In this document: piece by piece, positions 25,557-34,532 of the stretch
How the letters are laid out: each line of letters starts with the position of its first letter
Position numbering within the stretch: the first letter of the stretch is position 1
Program-made: the position numbers and the translations under genes
Notes under the pieces: generated by a model
Told to the model about the DNA's origin: nothing
Database searches by the model: none
Seen by the model: only the letters and a program-made list of their open reading frames with translations
From: Saprospiraceae bacterium
GTDB taxonomy: Bacteria > Bacteroidota > Bacteroidia > Chitinophagales > Saprospiraceae
Direction of reading: 5' to 3'
DNA length: 64,000 bases
Assembly (NCBI GenBank): GCA_016717265.1
Contig: JADKFX010000001.1
Location: forward strand, 1,314,501 to 1,378,500

Positions 25557-26258
25557 ATGAAAATAGCAGCAGCTCAAATAAAATCATATAAAAATAATAC
25601 AGAGGCAAACATTCAAAATCATTTGCGTATGATTGAACTGGCTGCACAACAAAATGTTGGGTTAATTCTGTTCCCTGAGATGTCGCTAACCGGCTATGAA
25701 AGAGAATTGGCAAAGGAGTTATCGTTTGATGCCAATGATTCACGGCTCAATATTTTTTGCAATAAAGCCATTGAAAACAATATGATCATTCTTGTTGGAG
25801 CACCAATCAAAATAAACTCGCAACTATACATTGGTTCATTTATCTTTTTACCAGATGGTTCAAATACTATTTACACCAAGCAAAATTTGCATGAAGGAGA
25901 GGAAAAATATTTCTCTCCTAGCTCAAAATTCAACCCATTAATTCATTTACAGACCCAAAGAATATCAGTTGCTATTTGTGCTGATATTGCAAATCCAGGG
26001 CATCCGGCAAATGCAAGTCAAACTAAATCCACTTTGTATTTAGTCAGTTTTTTTTACACACCAGGCGGAATTGCAAAAGGTTATGAACTTTTGAGTATCT
26101 ACGCAAAAAAGTATTCAATGAATGTCCTCATGGCAAATTATACAGGTTCATCTTACGGACTTGAGGGTGCTGGGCAAAGTGGATTTTGGAATAGTGACGG
26201 GAAGTTAAATGCTCAATTGAACAACTCAGAAGAAAATTTATTAATTATTGTAATTTAA
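25557..26258 (+). CDS. carbon-nitrogen hydrolase (nitrilase family)
   Basis: This is a cytosolic amidase-type enzyme of the nitrilase superfamily; the substrate is unknown. The Glu-Lys-Cys catalytic triad is visible: E41 in LFPEMSLTGYE, K108 in YTKQNLHEGEEKYF and C141 in AICADIANPGHP. At 233 aa it is slightly short for the family (about 260), but the fold segments up to ANYTGSSYGLEGAGQSGFWNSDG are present. It is followed 13 bp later by the acetyltransferase gene and probably shares its transcript. Confidence 0.85.
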   Translation: MKIAAAQIKSYKNNTEANIQNHLRMIELAAQQNVGLILFPEMSLTGYERELAKELSFDANDSRLNIFCNKAIENNMIILVGAPIKINSQLYIGSFIFLPDGSNTIYTKQNLHEGEEKYFSPSSKFNPLIHLQTQRISVAICADIANPGHPANASQTKSTLYLVSFFYTPGGIAKGYELLSIYAKKYSMNVLMANYTGSSYGLEGAGQSGFWNSDGKLNAQLNNSEENLLIIVI

Positions 26259-26271
26259 CATTAATACTTAA

Positions 26272-26880
26272 ATGTATAACAATTTTGAGATACGCTTCAT
26301 TAACGAAACAGATACCCAAGCTGTTCTTGATATTTACAAATATTATGTTGACCATACTATAATTTCATTTGAATATGAAGCACCAACTCTTGAAGAATAC
26401 AGAGAAAGAATCCGAATAAGCACTGAGAAATACCCATGGTTGATTTGTTTGTGTAACAATAAAATTATTGGCTTTGCTTACGGAAGCACATATCGTTACC
26501 GCAACGCCTATCAATGGAGTTCTGAATCAAGCATTTATATAGCTCCTGATTTTCACACAAAAGGAATTGGAAGAATTTTATATATGACTCTCTTAGAACT
26601 CTTAAAACTGCAGGGATATTTCAATGTTTTTGCTGGAGTGGCTTTACCGAACGAAAAAAGTGTTGGCTTTCATCGGACATTAGGATTTAAAGAAATTGGA
26701 TTTTTTAAAAAGGTTGGCTATAAACATGGCAATTGGCACGACATACATTGGTTTCAGCTTCACTTAACTGATAACATTTTAAATCCACCAACTCCAAAAA
26801 CAATAAATGCAGTTTTAACAAGTTCAGCATTTCAAACTATTTTGACAAATGCAAACGAAAGAACAAAAAACATAAAATGA
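26272..26880 (+). CDS. phosphinothricin-acetyltransferase-like GNAT
   Basis: This GNAT enzyme of the Pat/Bar/MnaT type acetylates small amino-bearing compounds. Full-length features: IRFINETDTQAVLDIYKYYVDHTIISFEYEAPT, YPWLICLCNNKIIGFAYGSTYRYRNAYQWSSESSIYIAPDFHTKGIGRILYMTLLELL (the FHTKGIGRILY is the acetyl-CoA loop), NEKSVGFHRTLGFKEIGFFKKVGYKHGNWHDIHWFQL. The about 30-residue C-terminal tail is extra. It overlaps the next gene by 4 bp (ATGA). Such genes are common in resistance-type cassette arrays, but resistance here is not shown. Confidence 0.85.
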   Translation: MYNNFEIRFINETDTQAVLDIYKYYVDHTIISFEYEAPTLEEYRERIRISTEKYPWLICLCNNKIIGFAYGSTYRYRNAYQWSSESSIYIAPDFHTKGIGRILYMTLLELLKLQGYFNVFAGVALPNEKSVGFHRTLGFKEIGFFKKVGYKHGNWHDIHWFQLHLTDNILNPPTPKTINAVLTSSAFQTILTNANERTKNIK

Positions 26881-27986
26881 AATCAAAGATAATAATTTTA
26901 ACTATCATGATATGCTTTGGTACTCTTTTTACCAAAGCTCAAAACATGGACAGTGTAAAATACATTCTGGATAGCATGTATTCATGTTCGCCATTCTTTG
27001 GTAATATTTTAATTACCAAAAGCAACAAAATACTTTTTGAAAAAAGTTATGGATATGCAGATGCCATCCATAATATACCACTTACCAATCTAAATTCGTT
27101 CCAAGTGGCTTCTATTTCAAAACAATTCACAGCTTACGGAATTATGATTTTGAAGAGCAAGGGGTTTTTGAATTACGATAGTTTTGTATGCAAGTACATT
27201 TCAACTTTTCCATACAAGAATATTACAGTTAGACATTTACTTAAACATACATCGGGGCTTCCAAATTTTTGGGATGAGATCAGACCCAACATGGATACTA
27301 CCAAATCAAACGGCAACAAAGAAGTTTTAGCATATTTAATTCAACATCAACTTACAATGCAATTTGAACCAGGCACAAAATTTCAGTATGTTGATATTGG
27401 TTATGATTTTTTAGCAAGCATTATTGAAAATATTTCGGGCTTGACTTATCAGGATTTTATGTACCAAAACATTTTTGAACCATTAAAGTTGGAAAGTACG
27501 GTTGCTTATATGGTTACAGACATTCGTAAAATTCAAAATAAAAAATTAGCCATTGGACACATATTTGAAAATGGAAATTTTGAATATGCACATCTGCATC
27601 CAAAATATAACTTCGTATCTTACTTGGGCAATTTTTATGGTGATGGATCGGTTGTAACAACTGCAAGAGATTTGGCTAAGTGGGATAAAGCACTTAAAGA
27701 CTGCCAACTATTGCCTTGCGAAATTCAAAATGAATCTATAACCGAAACAACATATAACGGACAGACAATTTATGCCAAAACAAACCCAAACATCAGTTAT
27801 GGTTTTGGTTGGTTTATAAAAGAGAAACCTTCAGGAAAATTGGTTTATCACACTGGCGGACATCCCGGAAACTCACATGTTATGTATCGTTTATTGGATA
27901 AGGACATAACTTTTATTTTTTTATCTAATTCAGAAACATCAAACTTGAAATTTTTACGAAACAGGATACTTGAACTGTTAAATTAA
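26877..27986 (+). CDS. class C beta-lactamase-like serine hydrolase, exported
   Basis: This penicillin-binding-protein-like esterase/peptidase is exported (signal FGTLFTKAQ). The SxxK motif is SISK (S79, K82). The YxN position reads YVD (QYVDIGYDFLASI) and the third motif HTGG is intact (VYHTGGHPGNS). Replacement of Asn by Asp in the second motif is unlike AmpC and argues against a true beta-lactamase. The HLLKHTSGLPNF segment is typical of the family. ATGA coupling with the upstream acetyltransferase suggests one cassette operon. Confidence 0.85.
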   Translation: MKSKIIILTIMICFGTLFTKAQNMDSVKYILDSMYSCSPFFGNILITKSNKILFEKSYGYADAIHNIPLTNLNSFQVASISKQFTAYGIMILKSKGFLNYDSFVCKYISTFPYKNITVRHLLKHTSGLPNFWDEIRPNMDTTKSNGNKEVLAYLIQHQLTMQFEPGTKFQYVDIGYDFLASIIENISGLTYQDFMYQNIFEPLKLESTVAYMVTDIRKIQNKKLAIGHIFENGNFEYAHLHPKYNFVSYLGNFYGDGSVVTTARDLAKWDKALKDCQLLPCEIQNESITETTYNGQTIYAKTNPNISYGFGWFIKEKPSGKLVYHTGGHPGNSHVMYRLLDKDITFIFLSNSETSNLKFLRNRILELLN

Positions 27987-28008
27987 ATACTAATATAGAA
28001 ATACCACA

Positions 28009-28317
28009 ATGGAAAACTCCATTTATACAATAGTATATGTTCAAGCAAAGTCATTGGCAAAATCATTTTTATTTTTTGAAATTTGTTTTTTTATTTGTTG
28101 TTGGAGTTTATTATCCGTAAATCTCCAAACCACAAGTATTTTCGTATTCCTTAAGTCAAGCTGCATTTTTGCCTTGTTAATTTATTTAACACCTATTTTT
28201 TTTATTTGTAGTTTTCTTTTTGAGGGGTTCTTAATAAAGCAGAGTAACAAAAAAGGCATTCTGAAACCTTTCATCGATGGAATTCCTGTAAGTTTAAACC
28301 TGACAATGATTAGTTGA
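28009..28317 (+). CDS. hypothetical small membrane protein
   Basis: I do not recognise it. It is 102 aa with about three hydrophobic segments (FLFFEICFFICCWSLLSV; TSSIFVF-like; FALLIYLTPIFFICSFLF) and a basic loop KQSNKKGIL before a short tail. It begins 22 bp after the hydrolase gene on the same strand. It could be a small membrane protein or the truncated start of a larger one. Confidence 0.45.
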   Translation: MENSIYTIVYVQAKSLAKSFLFFEICFFICCWSLLSVNLQTTSIFVFLKSSCIFALLIYLTPIFFICSFLFEGFLIKQSNKKGILKPFIDGIPVSLNLTMIS

Positions 28318-28341
28318 TATTTTTTAATGCATAAATTATAA

Positions 28342-28977
28342 ATGAGTAATCAAACGGCATATTGGAACAAAATAGCGAATGAAAAAACATTCACACATCC
28401 ACTCAATATTTCATTGCTTGAAAAGTTCGTGGACAAAGACGCCTGCATTGTAGATTATGGTTGCGGTTATGGGCGTTTGATTGAAAAACTTAATGAAGAA
28501 AAGTTTACCAATGTGAAAGGTTTTGATATTTCGGCTGAACTAATTAACAGAGGAAATAAAAATGGCATAGAATCCATTTTTCAAATTGATATGCCACATG
28601 GTTTGCTAGTTGAAAATAATTCCGTTGATTGTTTCCTTTTGTTTGCGGTACTGACGTGTATTCCAGAGAATGCTTTGCAAGTGGAATTAATTCAAACTTT
28701 ATATTCTAAACTTAAAAGGGGTGGAATCATTTATATCAGTGACTACTATTTGCAAACCCAATCCTCCGAAATGGACCGTTATGATTACCTGGATAGCAAC
28801 AAAGAAAACTATGGTGTGTTCACATTAGCAGAAGGAGTGACATTTCGGCATCATACCAAAGACTGGATACAGCATTTACTCAACAATTTTGAAATTATAA
28901 ATGAAAGGTTGATTGAAGTTAAAACAATGAATGGAAATCATGCGGAAGCATTTCAAATAATTGCTAAAAAGGGATAA
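28342..28977 (+). CDS. class I SAM-dependent methyltransferase
   Basis: This 211-aa cytosolic methyltransferase has motif I IVDYGCGYGRLIEKL, acidic beta2 end VKGFDISAELINRG, NSVDCFLLFAVLTCIP and the GGIIYISDYYLQTQSSEMDRYDY segment of the Methyltransf_11/25 group. The substrate is unknown. It differs from the other methyltransferases of the array, so it is not a tandem duplicate. Confidence 0.85.
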   Translation: MSNQTAYWNKIANEKTFTHPLNISLLEKFVDKDACIVDYGCGYGRLIEKLNEEKFTNVKGFDISAELINRGNKNGIESIFQIDMPHGLLVENNSVDCFLLFAVLTCIPENALQVELIQTLYSKLKRGGIIYISDYYLQTQSSEMDRYDYLDSNKENYGVFTLAEGVTFRHHTKDWIQHLLNNFEIINERLIEVKTMNGNHAEAFQIIAKKG

Positions 28978-29101
28978 GGAAGATTATGAGTCCAGAAAGT
29001 CACACACAAAAATATCATGACGGCAAGGCAACAGGCCAAACGATAATGGCTATTTTATTTGACCACTTACAGAGTTAACATCGCTTAAAAATTTTAAATT
29101 T

Positions 29102-30292
29102 ATGAGACAGAGACTATTTACAATTTTCTTATTTATCAATTTTAATTGCATTTTTGGACAAAATATTTCAAGGCTTGACAATAATAAAATTTCAACTATT
29201 GAAATAGACAGTATGGTTGAGAAACTCATAGATACTGCGAATGTTCACGGGTTAAATCTATCAATAATCAACAAAAATAGGCTTACATATATTAAATCAT
29301 ATGGTTTCAGAAATAAAACAAAAGAGGAGTTGTTAGACACCTCAACAATTATGTATGGTGCATCATTCAGCAAAGCTGTTTTTGGTTTTTTAGTTACCAA
29401 ATTGGTTGAAGAAAAGGTACTGAAATTGGATAGACCATTGTATAAATATCTTGCAAAGCCCATCCCTGAATATGATTATTTTTCCGATTTAAAAAGCGAT
29501 GAAAGGTGGAAATTAATAACAGCACGAATGTGTTTAAGTCATACCACAGGACTTCCAAATGTGAGATGGTTTCATCCGACTTCAGGAATTCAAGATACAT
29601 TAGGAGTAATGAGAATATATTTTAAACCAGGAGATAAATACGCCTACTCTGGAGAAGCTTTTAAACTATTGCAATTAGTAGTTGAAGAAATTACGCACAA
29701 GAATATTGATGAATTGGCTCAAGAAAAAATATTTAAGCCGTTTAAAATGACAAGAACTGGTTTTATTTGGCATAATTCATTCGGAGATGATAATGTTGCT
29801 GTTGGTCATATGGATAATGGAGCTATCGATATTAAGAAAAAACGGACAGAACCAGTCGCAGGCGGTTCATTAGTAACTACAATTTCTGATTATTCAAAAT
29901 TTATTGAGAATGTAATGCAAAAAAGCGGGCTTAATATAGAAAGTTACAATAAAATGCTCTCACCGCAAATATCCATTCATTCAGTAACCCAATTCCCTCC
30001 AATAACAACTGAAACAACCAGCGAAAACGACAATATTGCTTTAACCTATGGCCTTGGTTGGGGGCTTTTCAATTGTGATCAAGAAAAGGCTTTTTTTAAA
30101 GAAGGAAATGGTGGTTCTTGGAGAAACTTCAATATAAACTATCCTGAAAAAGGAATATCAATAATTATTATGACAAATAGTGAAAACGGTGAAGAGATAT
30201 ACCAGCCTTTATTGGAATTTATACTTGGCAAAACCTGTATACCTTGGAAATGGGAAAGTTGGATACCGTACTACAATAAGATAAAAAAATAG
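29102..30292 (+). CDS. serine hydrolase (beta-lactamase-related), exported
   Basis: A signal peptide (FLFINFNCIFGQ) precedes a class C-type serine hydrolase domain: SxxK as SFSK (S88, K91), ARMCLSHTTGLPNVRW, YSG at the YxN position (KYAYSGEAFKLLQL) and EGNGG instead of the usual HTG. The motif variants indicate an esterase/peptidase rather than a beta-lactamase. It is only distantly similar to the hydrolase at 26877. It is followed 12 bp later by a membrane protein gene. Confidence 0.83.
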   Translation: MRQRLFTIFLFINFNCIFGQNISRLDNNKISTIEIDSMVEKLIDTANVHGLNLSIINKNRLTYIKSYGFRNKTKEELLDTSTIMYGASFSKAVFGFLVTKLVEEKVLKLDRPLYKYLAKPIPEYDYFSDLKSDERWKLITARMCLSHTTGLPNVRWFHPTSGIQDTLGVMRIYFKPGDKYAYSGEAFKLLQLVVEEITHKNIDELAQEKIFKPFKMTRTGFIWHNSFGDDNVAVGHMDNGAIDIKKKRTEPVAGGSLVTTISDYSKFIENVMQKSGLNIESYNKMLSPQISIHSVTQFPPITTETTSENDNIALTYGLGWGLFNCDQEKAFFKEGNGGSWRNFNINYPEKGISIIIMTNSENGEEIYQPLLEFILGKTCIPWKWESWIPYYNKIKK

Positions 30293-30304
30293 CAACATTT
30301 GAAA

Positions 30305-30937
30305 ATGCAGAGTTCCAAAAATTATAGATTCTTGTTGATTCCAATATTTGGAGCATTCATTTTTATTATACTTTATGTTTTTGCATCATTTTTATATCCC
30401 GGTGGCTGTCAGGTTTCTAAAAATTCTATTGGGTTTAGTTGGACAAATAATTATTGGTGCAACTTACTAAATGAGAACGGTATTAATGGACAATATAATC
30501 CTGCAAAACCAATTGCAATGTTAGGAATGTTAGTTCTTAGTTTAACGCTTTCTTTTTTTTGGATTTTATTTCCAATACATTTTAGTACTAAAAGAATGGC
30601 ACTTACAATTCAGATTTCAGGGACACTTGCAATGATAATTCCTTTGTTTTTATTTTCAAATCTCAACCACGACATTGTAACAAACCTTGCAGCAATATTT
30701 GGAATTATAGCCAGCATTGGTACTTTTATAGTGCTTTATAAAGCTAAATGGTATTGGCTTTTTGTTTTTGGTCTATTGAATATTTTGCTTGTCGGACTAA
30801 ATAATTACGTCTACCATTCAAAAGAACTTATAGTTTATTTGCCTGTAATTCAGAAAATTAGTTTTGCAATTTTTTTAATATGGATATGTTGCCTATGCAT
30901 AAATATATTTATAATGGCGAGGAAAAACAGCCAATAA
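30305..30937 (+). CDS. polytopic membrane protein of unknown function
   Basis: About 210 aa with six predicted transmembrane helices (e.g. FLLIPIFGAFIFIILYVFASFLYP; PIAMLGMLVLSLTLSFFWILFP; NILLVGLNNYVYH; FAIFLIWICCLCINIFIM). The topology resembles DUF998-type proteins, but I cannot assign a family. ATG 30305 is chosen over TTG 30299. It lies just after the serine hydrolase and is probably translated from the same mRNA. Confidence 0.7.
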   Translation: MQSSKNYRFLLIPIFGAFIFIILYVFASFLYPGGCQVSKNSIGFSWTNNYWCNLLNENGINGQYNPAKPIAMLGMLVLSLTLSFFWILFPIHFSTKRMALTIQISGTLAMIIPLFLFSNLNHDIVTNLAAIFGIIASIGTFIVLYKAKWYWLFVFGLLNILLVGLNNYVYHSKELIVYLPVIQKISFAIFLIWICCLCINIFIMARKNSQ

Positions 30938-31035
30938 TGGCCGTAATACAAAAACGGAGGTTCCGTGCTTTTATAACAATGTACCTCTTCCTAAAACAAG
31001 TTAACATTTTTTAAAAGCTAATTTAAAAAATAACT

Positions 31036-31560
31036 CTTAAATTTACTAAAACTTATGAAACTTACAAGGAAGATAAATGGAATGAACTTAACGAGGCATT
31101 GCCGGAAACATATGGTGCAAATAGAAGTTTAATTCCGGTTGAGACTTTTGTATTTGTGGCCTATTACAAAAAATAAAATTGGGATTGGATTTTAAAAACT
31201 GGTTTGTTTAATACAAGAGCCGGTAGCAGTCGCGGCTCATTAAGATTGGGGCTTCACGAAACTGAAGCTAAGTACATATTATTGCACAAAAAAGGAGAAA
31301 TCCAAACCGGAAAATTATTTTAAGTCCGAGAATCAGGACCCAGAATTTTCTCAAGGAAAACTTTAGAAAGAATAAATTACCTTAAAAACACTAAAAACAA
31401 GCACAATATTATTTGGTTTACAAAGTAGAAGAAATTAAAGACGAAGAATTTTTAAATTTAAATTGGGACATGACAGAATTGGATGGCTATAATAAAGGCT
31501 GAGGGTAAGCGCTACCCTTTTCAGCAACAATGACCGAATTAATGAAAACAAAAAAGAAAT
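31036..31560 (+). pseudogene. decayed gene of unknown family
   Basis: One frame reads KFTKTYETYKEDKWNELNEALPETYGANRSLIPVETFVFVAYYKK, a TAA stop, then NWDWILKTGLFNTRAGSSRGSLRLGLHETEAKYILLHKKGEIQTGKLF, then stop. Further frames give QYYLVYKVEEIKDEEFLNLNWDMTELDGYNKG and TMTELMKTKKK. The coherent protein-like text broken by stops and shifts shows a lost gene of about 170 codons. Some breaks are point stops, not only homopolymer indels. I do not know the family. Confidence 0.6.
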
Positions 31561-31575
31561 AGAAACCAGCTCATT

Positions 31576-31776
31576 TTGCAAGCACATTTAGAACCCGCAC
31601 AAGCAACTGCAAGACCAAAGTTTAATAGAAAGTTTACTTCCAGTCTTAGATTAGCTCCTAATAATAAAATTAGCGGGGACAATGTATTGCGTAATCAAAT
31701 TGGAAGGTGGGCCAATCGTTTTAAGATAGCACTTAGATGGGCTGCTAATTGTATAGCAAAATCATTAAGTATATAA
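31576..31776 (+). pseudogene. IS110-family transposase fragment
   Basis: The stretch FTSSLRLAPNNKISGDNVLRNQIGRWANRFKIALRWAANCIAKSLS matches the Transposase_20 (IS116/IS110/IS902 C-terminal) region, usually W-L-x-LxPNNKxSGGK...NRAxxALRxAAxxL. Only about 60 codons survive, with neither end of an IS visible. This is a scar of a past insertion in the array. Confidence 0.65.
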
Positions 31777-31851
31777 AAAAATAATTGAATAGCTTTGCCT
31801 TTGTCAAGAAAGAACAAATATTCTCTAACATGCCGAAACAATTGGAATTGT

Positions 31852-32049
31852 ATTAAAACTTATTTCGGACTATTATTTAACACAAGCATCATTGACAACA
31901 AATGACGAAAAAAAAAGGAATGTACAACATCGCTTGGCAATATGGTGGCAGAGGTGCTTTCTGGAGACATTTTTGCAAGGTTTACCATTTCTGCTCCGTA
32001 TGAACTTTAATGCTAAAATCCACCACATCGCCAAGCCAATCCGTTAGCT
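31852..32049 (+). other. attC-like site 3, copy A of a 190-bp repeat
   Basis: R''-like GTACAAC (31922-31928), then GCTTGGCAATATGGTGG (31932-31948); after 71 nt its near-perfect complement (32020-32036; 15 of 17 positions pair), then R'-like GTTAGCT (32043-32049). The long interrupted dyad with unpaired centre is the attC architecture. The whole 31852-32046 segment recurs at 35307-35505 with about 89% identity. Confidence 0.6.
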
Positions 32050-32072
32050 GTTATTATAAATGACCTTGACTA

Positions 32073-33086
32073 ATGAAAAGAACTATTTTAATATTTGCCT
32101 TTTGTAATTTCACAACGATTTCATTCGGACAATTTCCTGGCTCGGTAGACAGCCTATATTCTTTTATTAAATCAAACTCCATTTTACGGAACAAGGTTGA
32201 CTGGAAACCAATTGACCATAATTTCAACTATCAAATCACGAATTCTAAAAACATTCAAGACACGATGAAATGTTTTGTATCTGTCTTAGAAAGTTTGAAT
32301 GATGTTCATTCTCAAATATATTTGAAAAACCAGTATTTTGGTCACTATCCACAATTTGATGATACAACATTAGCTTGGATTATACCATTAAATGACAAAG
32401 CCATATTGTCAACCAATCAAATCTACACTTCTTTTCTTCCGAATAGAATTGGATATGTGAGAGTTCCTTCATTTCAGGTTTATGACCCTAAACAGATAAA
32501 CTATTCTGCTCAATCCTTATATGATAGCATCAACAATATTGCAGTTAAAAAACCAAAAGGTTTTATTATTGATCTAAGACTAAATGGTGGTGGAAATATT
32601 TACCCAATGCTTTCGGGACTTAGTGTTTTATTAGGAAACAATATTATTGGATACGAAACAGATATAAATGATAGCATTGTGAGAACTTGGGAAATCAAAA
32701 ACGGAAACTTCATTATTGGAGGTTATCAGGCTACCAATATTTCAACGAAATTAAGACCAAAGTTTCAATCAATACCAATTGTAGTACTAATAGGTCCAGT
32801 ATCAAAAAGTTCTGGTAGTATGATGGCAATTGCATTTAAAGGAAGACCCAATACATACTTTATTGGAGAGCCAACAGCAGATGGATATACAACATCGAAT
32901 GGATATTTTCAGTTTGCCCCAAATTTGACCTTAAACTTTGCAACCAACTTTGTTGCAGACAGAAATAAAACGGTTTATAAAACCGTAGTTAATCCAGACG
33001 TAATTGTTCATCACGGTGACAATTTTGAAGACTTAATGAAGGACGAAAAAATAAAATTAGCCATTCAATGGTTGACGAGAAAATAA
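32073..33086 (+). CDS. S41-family peptidase (C-terminal processing protease-like), exported
   Basis: This is an exported serine peptidase (signal IFAFCNFTTISFGQ) with a TSPc/S41 catalytic domain: IGYVRVPSF, KGFIIDLRLNGGGNIYPM, VVLIGPVSKSSGSMMAIAFKGRPNTYFIGEPTADGYTTSNG. The Ser nucleophile lies in KSSGSM and the catalytic Lys would be in the following K-x-RP region. No PDZ domain is evident, giving a short 337-aa form. The gene lies alone between attC-like sites 3 and 4, as one cassette, bounded by TGTTAT (32049-32054) and ATAACA (33091-33096). Confidence 0.83.
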   Translation: MKRTILIFAFCNFTTISFGQFPGSVDSLYSFIKSNSILRNKVDWKPIDHNFNYQITNSKNIQDTMKCFVSVLESLNDVHSQIYLKNQYFGHYPQFDDTTLAWIIPLNDKAILSTNQIYTSFLPNRIGYVRVPSFQVYDPKQINYSAQSLYDSINNIAVKKPKGFIIDLRLNGGGNIYPMLSGLSVLLGNNIIGYETDINDSIVRTWEIKNGNFIIGGYQATNISTKLRPKFQSIPIVVLIGPVSKSSGSMMAIAFKGRPNTYFIGEPTADGYTTSNGYFQFAPNLTLNFATNFVADRNKTVYKTVVNPDVIVHHGDNFEDLMKDEKIKLAIQWLTRK

Positions 33087-33088
33087 GA

Positions 33089-33230
33089 GTATAACATAGG
33101 ACGGGTTTGGCAAAAGCGGCGGTTCCGTGCTCCGCAAACACATTTGTGGTTAATCAAACAATTGGTTCTTCTAATCAATATTTATGTTGAAATTGAGACC
33201 TTCGCCAAGCTTGAAAAAGTTAGCGGTAAC
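33089..33230 (+). other. attC-like site 4
   Basis: GTATAAC (33089-33095), GGTTTGGC (33104-33111), AAAAGCGGCGG and TTCCGTGCTCCGC form the left half; CTTCGCCAAGC (33200-33210) and GTTAGCG (33219-33225) the right half. TTGGC/GCCAA pair. The left half recurs, altered, at 34111-34172 and 35243-35306. Confidence 0.48.
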
Positions 33231-33279
33231 GCTGGTGAACCTGAAAACGGAGAAAATAATTTGGAATAACAAAAAAGAG

Positions 33280-34071
33280 ATGAGTAGAAAAATTAAGCTT
33301 TTGGGTGGTCTATTTTTATTGGTCACTATTTTTATATTAAGTTGTCATAGCAATGGAAATGTGCAACACTTTTCTTTGAAGACCCTTTCTCCTATTGTGC
33401 TAAAAATAAATGGAGTAGAAATCTTTCAATATTGGGAATTCAAGAATGACTCTTTTTTATGGGACACGAATTTTGTTCAACCACCTTCCATAAAATTATA
33501 TAAAGATTCAGTAAGTGAAATACTTGGCAAGGACACCTTTAAACTTATTTTACGAAAACTAGCATATCAAGACATTTCTTACAAATCTGTAGATACCGAA
33601 AATGGAGATTCTATGAATGCTCAACTTATTCATTCTAAAACCTTAGGAAAAATAAGACCAATAAACTATTTGGAGTCGCAATTATTAGATTATCAAATAA
33701 GCAGGTATCCTTTATTAAGTCATCCAACAGAGTTTCATGGGTTCGTTTTATTTAACGATTCTTTAAAACTTGTCAAGGTTTATTTTGCCGCAAGCGATCA
33801 GCCTTGGCCTCCTAAACCAAATATTATTTTAAAAGCAGTAAAAAATGATTTAAAGAAAGGATGGACTTTTAAATACCACTTACATAATCATTATGAACCA
33901 AAATCTAATCACTATTTAGGAATACTTGCCCCTAGTATGACGGATGTTCAGTATTATTTATTCTTAACGGAAGAGTTTAATTTAGAGCAAGCATTGATAA
34001 CTAATGGATTTAATACGGTTGAAATTCAAAAAGGAGAATTTCCGAAACTAAAATCCCCAGAAAATAATTGA
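33280..34071 (+). CDS. hypothetical lipoprotein
   Basis: This is a predicted lipoprotein of about 263 aa: MSRKIKLLGGLFLLVTIFILSC gives a clear lipobox cysteine. The mature part is a soluble domain that I do not recognise (WEFKNDSFLWDTNFVQPPSIKLYK..., SDQPWPPKPNIILKAVKNDLKKGWTFKYHLHNHYEPKSNHYLGILAPSMTDVQYYL). The frame is open 96 bp further upstream, into attC-like site 4, but the signal peptide fixes the start at 33280. It is probably a single-gene cassette. Confidence 0.7.
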   Translation: MSRKIKLLGGLFLLVTIFILSCHSNGNVQHFSLKTLSPIVLKINGVEIFQYWEFKNDSFLWDTNFVQPPSIKLYKDSVSEILGKDTFKLILRKLAYQDISYKSVDTENGDSMNAQLIHSKTLGKIRPINYLESQLLDYQISRYPLLSHPTEFHGFVLFNDSLKLVKVYFAASDQPWPPKPNIILKAVKNDLKKGWTFKYHLHNHYEPKSNHYLGILAPSMTDVQYYLFLTEEFNLEQALITNGFNTVEIQKGEFPKLKSPENN

Positions 34072-34532
34072 ACAAACAAATAGTAAAATAGGAAAAGTCC
34101 GAACCGCTTGAACAGCACATTTGCAATAAGCGAGGTTTCGTGCTCCGCAGACAGTTTTGTGGGTATAGAAAGTGTAATCAGAAGAAAATTGATAGACATT
34201 TAACTTACATAGACGAGCAATGAATTTTTAAATCAACTTGATCAAAACGATATCCAAGAAGATTTAATTGAGGTATCTAATATCCAGGAAAAGCTAAATT
34301 GTCTTGTCCTGAAATAGCTTGTCACAAAAAAAATTCAATATGCACCACCCAAAGAGTACCTAATGCTAATTCAAAAAAGAAAACAAGGCATAGTCAGTAG
34401 AATTCGAAAATCCATAGCTAAATTTGATCTAAAACCAGCTGATTTTTGATTTTCAACGTGTTGATTTTTAGTCTTGACTGGTGACGTTAGTCAGAAGCAT
34501 ATGCAGACTGACAAGAAATTTAAAATATAAAA
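34072..34532. other. gene-free stretch with attC half-site and IS-end scar
   Basis: 34111-34172 matches the left half of the site at 35243-35306 (shared CTCCGCAGACAGTTTTGTGG) but has no right half. TTGTCTTGTCCTGAAATAG (34299-34317) resembles the terminal repeat of the IS3 element at 22221, suggesting a solo IS end. An open frame of about 43 codons after it (PPKEYLMLIQKRKQGIVSRIRKSIAKFDLKPADF) could be a gene remnant; I do not recognise it. Confidence 0.45.

Noticed and set aside
26877..27986. Reading the serine hydrolase as an AmpC beta-lactamase
   Set aside because: The YxN motif is YVD; the family mostly contains esterases and peptidases, so resistance cannot be claimed.
28987..29079. 30-codon frame MSPESHTQKYHDGKATG... 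between methyltransferase and serine hydrolase
   Set aside because: Too short to support; could be a small peptide or cassette remnant, but no family is recognised.
34320..34450. H-NS-like or transposase remnant (PPKEYLMLIQKRKQGIVSRIRKS..)
   Set aside because: Similarity is too short and generic to name a family.
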